A DNA stretch of 64,000 nucleotides, from positions 10,680,259 through 10,744,258 of the forward strand of contig OX442320.1 of assembly GCA_949358305.1 (NCBI GenBank), in the 5' to 3' direction. Positions within the stretch are counted from its first letter, which is position 1, and every line of letters begins with the position of its first letter. The notes below the pieces were generated by a model. That model had not been told where the DNA came from and did not search any database. It saw only the letters and a list, made by a program, of their open reading frames with translations. This DNA comes from Strigamia acuminata (taxonomy: Eukaryota; Arthropoda; Chilopoda; Geophilomorpha; Linotaeniidae). A program made the position numbers and the translations under genes. Below, piece after piece: positions 42,580 to 64,000 of the stretch.

Positions 42580-45500
42580 ATGTTGGTTTTATTCGAGACA
42601 GCGGCGGGATATGCTGTTTTTAAGGTTTGTGGTTGTTTTTTATGGGTGTTTTGGGTGGGTTTACGGGGAGGTTTGAGCGGGTTTGGGGGATTTTTGGTTA
42701 GGCCTATTTTGGTGGTACCACGTGTTGTGTATTGTATTTGATTTTTTTTTTCGTTTTTTTTTGCAGCTGTTGAATGAGAAGAAATTACAGAAGACTGATA
42801 ATCTGTACAAGGAATTCCAAACGCCCGCAGATGCCAGTAAAATGTAAGAAAAATCGTTTAAATCTTTGATTTTTGTCAAAATTTGTCCATTTTTTTGCGA
42901 ATTTTGTTGATTTTTTTGTCAAATATTGTCGATTTTTGTCAAATTTTTTCATTTTTGTCAAATTATTTCGGTTTTGTCATTTTTTTTCGATTTTTTTTGT
43001 CAAATTTTGTATTTTTGTCAAATTATTTCGGTTTTTGTCACTTTTTTTTCGATTTTTTTCTAATTTTTCTTTGTTTTTTCAGCATCAAAATGAAACATTT
43101 TGAAAAATTCAACGACATGACGGAAGCCCTAGCATGCACCACAGCAGGAATCGAAGGCAAAATGAACAAACGCCTGAAAAAAATGCTGAAAAAAGTCGTC
43201 TTAAAGGAACCTGGCGAGCAATTAGCCGTCGCCGACGCCAAACTAGGCAACATAATCAAGGTCAACCATCACAAAAAACCCCAAAACCTCCGATTCTAAC
43301 CATTCAACCACTCTTACAGGACAAACTCAACATCTCCTGCGTCTTCAACACACAAATCGCCGAACTAATGCGGTGTATTCGCTCGCAATTGGACAGTTTG
43401 GTGACCGGATTCCCACAAAAAGAAATGACCGCGATGGCTCTTGGTCTAGCACACAGGTACGCAACACAAAAATCGATTTTAATCGACTAAACTCAATTTT
43501 AATTCGATTTTTTCAGTTTATCGCGATACAAACTCAAATTCAGTCCCGATAAAGTGGACACGATGATCGTGCAAGCCGTGTGTACGTTTTATTTGTCGTT
43601 TTTTAACGTTTTAAATCGATTTTAGCCAATGATGCATGTAATTAATTTGATTATCACGTGATAAATATTAATTTACTATTCGTCACTACCTCTGAGGCTT
43701 TTTTGAACGTTTTTCTTGAGTTTTTCGACGTGGGATTTGGATTTTTGTTGATTGTTTGCGTGTTTTTGCAGCTTTGTTGCAAGATTTGGACAAGGAGTTG
43801 AATAATTACGTGATGCGGTGCAGGGAGTGGTACGGGTGGCATTTTCCGGAACTCGGGAAGATCGTGACGGATAGTTTGACTTATGCTAAGACGATTAAGG
43901 TTTTAGGTAAGTTGGTCGATTTGGTTTGTTGGTTTTTTGGGTTTGGTTTGTTTATTTGTGGTTTTTGTTGCAGGGATTCGAGAAAACGCTTCGAAAACTG
44001 ATTTAACCGATGTTGTGACGGAAGATATTGCGTCGAGTATCAAGGAACAGGCGGAAATATCAATGGGAACGGAGATATCGGTGGAAGATATTACAAATAT
44101 CGTGTTGTTATGCGATCAGGTAATTAATTTCGTATGTTGGTTTATGATTTTACGAAGATTTAACGATTTAAAGCGATTGAATTGACTATTTAAACTGTTT
44201 AATACTATTGATTTGATGTGTTTAATGGTCTAAAACGATTGATTTGATGTGTTTAATGGTCTAAAATGATTATTTTCATGATTTAAACGCTTTAAAACGA
44301 TTGAATTGACAATTTAAACTGTTTAAAACGATTGATTTTATTATTTAAATGCTTTAAAACGATTGAATTGACAATTTAAACTGTTTAAAACGATTGATTT
44401 TATTATTTAAATGTTTTAAAACGATTGAATTGACAATTTAAACGCTTTAGAACGATTGAATTGACAATTTAAACGCTTTAAAACGATTGAAATGACAATT
44501 TAAACGCTTTAAAATTATTGAATTGACAATTTAAACGCTTTAAAACGATTGAATTGACAATTTAAACGCTTTGAAACGATTTGAATTGACAATTTAAACG
44601 CTTTAGAACGATTGAATTGACAATTTAAACTGTTGAAAACGATTAATTTGATGTGTTTAATGGTCTAAAACGATTGATTTGATGATTTAAATGCTTTAGA
44701 ACGATTGAATTGACAATTTAAACTGTTTAAAACGATTGATTTTATTATTTAAATGCTCTAAAACGATCGTTTGGTGATTTAAATGCTTTAAAACGATTAT
44801 TTTGATGATTTAAATGCTTTAAAACGATTATTTTGATGATTTAAATGCTTTAAAACGATTATTTGTAGGTGATTGAAATGACGCAATACAGGAACCAGTT
44901 ATTCGAATATCTGAAGAACCGAATGTTGGCAATCGCGCCGAACCTGACCATCCTAGTGGGAGAACTGGTGGGCGCGAAACTAATCGCACACGCCGGCTCA
45001 CTTCTCAATCTTGCCAAACACCCGGCGTCGACCGTTCAAATATTAGGCGCCGAAAAAGCGCTGTTTCGTGCCATCAAAACGAAACACGCCACGCCCAAAT
45101 ACGGCATTCTTTACCACTCGCAACTCGTCGGTCAAGCCGGCGCCCAACTCAAAGGAAAAGTGAGTGAAACTCGTTTAAATTTAATTTAAATAAAAATTAA
45201 TTGAATTAAATTAATTTTGTTAGGTTGCGCGAATGTTAGCGGCCAAAGCGGCGCTCGCTTGCAGAGTCGATGCGTTGGCGGACGAAACGTCGACGGATGT
45301 GGGCCTCGAATCGATGGCCAAGCTGGAAACGAGAATAAAAATGCTCGAGGAAGGAACCGTGAGTTTAAAATCGACGAATTTTGTTGATTTTTGTCGTTTG
45401 TTTGACAATTTTCGACGTTTTTTTGTCAATTTTTGACGGGTTTTTGTCAATTTTTGACGTTTTTTGTCGTTTTTTTGTCAATTTTTGACGTTTTTTGTCA

Positions 45501-46065
45501 ATTTTTGACGTTTTTTTGTCAATTTTTGACGGCTTTTGACATTTTTGACGGTTTTTTGACGTTTTTTTGTCATTTTTGACGGTTTTTTGTCTATTTTGAC
45601 GGTTTTTTTGACGGTTTTTTGTCAATTTTTGACGTTTTTTGTATATTTTTCTCGTTTTTTGATTATTTTTCTCTTTTTTAGATGCGACGGGTGAGCGGGA
45701 CCGGGAAAATGAGAGCGAAAATGGAGAAATATGACTCTAAGAGTGAAATTCAACAATATTCGGCGGCGGCCGACGTGTCCCGGAAGCGGAAATTCGTGCA
45801 AGAAGTGGACGAAGGCGGGGACAGCGGTGCGCCCACGAAGAAAGCGAAGACGGAGTCGGGCGAGGGAAGCGCGCCCGCCAGTGAGAAGAAGAAGAAGAAA
45901 AAGAAGGCGAAATTGGTGGAGGAAGTTGTGGCAGAGAGTCCGAAGAAGAAGATGAAGGTGAAACCGGAAGTGGAGGCGGAAGAGGTGGCCGAAAGTGCGG
46001 TGAAACAGAAAAAGGGGAAGAAAAACGACGACAGTCCCAAGAAAAAGAAAAAGAAATCGAAATGA
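42580..46065 (+). CDS. NOP58: NOP58, box C/D snoRNP core protein, complete
   Basis: Core component of box C/D snoRNPs, which guide 2'-O-methylation and processing of rRNA in the nucleolus. Coding exons: 42,580-42,624; 42,767-42,843; 43,083-43,260; 43,320-43,456; 43,517-43,581; 43,772-43,906; 43,974-44,119; 44,869-45,159; 45,224-45,358; 45,682-46,065. Phases agree and give 530 aa, against 529 in human. It opens [15 protein letters not shown]. The coiled-coil and Nop domain carry [34 protein letters not shown], then [20 protein letters not shown] and [20 protein letters not shown]. The tail is a long Lys/Glu run with KKKKKK blocks, as in other animals. Intron 5 contains a C/D snoRNA. TGA at 46,063-46,065; no clear AATAAA follows. 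Confidence 0.96.
42870..43080. repeat. TTTTTGTCAAATTATTTCGG array in NOP58 intron 2
   Basis: Degenerate 15-30 bp T-rich units fill the intron. Confidence 0.75.
43624..43699 (+). ncRNA. Intronic C/D-box snoRNA targeting 18S rRNA
   Basis: A 76-nt element in a NOP58 intron has box C ATGATGC (43,629-43,635), box D CTGA (43,692-43,695) and a closing stem AGCC/GGCT on either side. A C'-like GTGATAA lies at 43,658. The 13 nt directly before box D, TTCGTCACTACCT, are the exact complement of the universally conserved 18S segment AGGTAGTGACGAA. Counting five nucleotides up from box D (T at 43,687) predicts methylation of the A in AGGTAGTGAC. Human NOP58 introns host SNORD11 and SNORD70, which to my recollection modify this same 18S stretch (G509 and A512). 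This is therefore the counterpart in the same host gene. Confidence 0.85.
44150..44860. repeat. AACGATTGAATTGACAATTT array in NOP58 intron 7
   Basis: More than twenty units of about 32 bp (AAACGCTTTAAAACGATTGA plus ATTGACAATTT) make up nearly the whole intron. Confidence 0.9.
45400..45660. repeat. TTTTTTGTCAATTTTTGACG array in NOP58 intron 9
   Basis: About twelve units of 19-21 bp; GTCAATTTTTGAC is itself an inverted repeat. Confidence 0.85.
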
Positions 46066-46493
46066 ATTCGTTTATATTTTGTCATTTAGTTTGTAGTTTA
46101 TTTTAATCGATTTGTTTCATCGTCATTGTAAAAATTGTTTCTTAATTAAAAAGGATCTAACGAATGAAAAGGGTTTTTATCGGTTTGTTTACATCCATTT
46201 TCGAGCTGCAATGGCGCTTTACGACTATCGCCATCTGGGGGGATGTTTCGGAAAGAACGACCACCTGCCGACCAATGGCAGCGGAGATATTTGGGGCACG
46301 TGAGTCGAACCGACCAATGAGGGAAGCCATTTCGGATTATGGGAAAATTGATAATGGCTGCCTGTGTAGTGCAGAAAACACCGAAGTAGACGTGGATATT
46401 TCGCTTAGAAATAGTCGTTTTTTCTTTGGTTTTTTCTTTTAAAAACCAGCATGGAGCTGCTGGATTTGAGCTAACAAGTGCGCGAAATGCGCC

Positions 46494-63965
<17,472 letters not shown>

Positions 63966-64000
63966 TAACAACTGAATTCAATTTTTGACTGAAATTTTAT

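Noticed and set aside
45750-46085. Phe/Ser-rich minus-strand frame
   Set aside because: Complement of the Lys/Glu-rich NOP58 tail.
46211-46299. Possible CACNB first exon (MALYDYRHLGGCFGK) with donor GGCAC|GTGAGT
   Set aside because: It ends in phase 2, which fits neither the acceptor at 46,746 nor that at 60,688; it may be a leader exon, but coding is unsupported.

Overview
This window comes from an animal nuclear genome, probably an invertebrate bilaterian. Genes are split into many short exons with GT-AG introns, coding regions are GC-richer than their AT-rich surroundings, and the recognisable genes are single-copy relatives of vertebrate multigene families (NR4A1-3, SOCS6/7, CACNB1-4). 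I cannot name the species; a slowly evolving deuterostome or lophotrochozoan would fit.

Layout. (1) 14-570, minus: 5' part of an unrecognised gene. (2) About 1-15.5 kb: regulatory and repetitive DNA upstream of NR4A, with nine exact TGACGTCA (CRE) sites in the first 12.2 kb, several promoter-like segments and many AT-rich tandem repeats. (3) 15,555-22,716, plus: a complete NR4A orphan nuclear receptor, nine coding exons, 675 aa. (4) 25,207-26,865, plus: complete syntaxin-17, five coding exons, 301 aa. NR4A3 and STX17 are also neighbours in mammals. (5) 27.2-37.4 kb: a direct duplication of about 4.6 kb carrying an unrecognised minus-strand family built from tiny exons. One copy yields a clean six-exon, 164-aa reading frame. 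(6) 37,867-38,663: a chimeric segment joining a copy of the CACNB 5' region to a copy of the STX17 3' end. (7) 38,769-42,224, minus: complete SOCS6/7-type SH2/SOCS-box protein, 514 aa, sharing a short divergent promoter with (8) NOP58, 42,580-46,065, plus, 530 aa. One NOP58 intron holds a C/D-box snoRNA whose guide matches 18S rRNA. (9) From 46.5 kb to the right edge, plus: voltage-gated calcium channel beta subunit (CACNB), with three alternative first-exon sets before the shared exon at 60,688; the guanylate-kinase domain runs off the window.

Interspersed are many small inverted-repeat elements (hAT-like, TA-flanked and unclassified), one family of 74-240 bp palindromic elements, and locally private tandem repeats in most long introns. 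The proteins do not form one pathway: NR4A is a transcription factor, STX17 an autophagosomal SNARE, SOCS6/7 a ubiquitin-ligase adaptor, NOP58 a snoRNP core protein and CACNB a channel subunit. Their linkage looks like retained ancestral gene order. All exon boundaries are from reading splice sites and phases by eye; small coordinate errors are possible.
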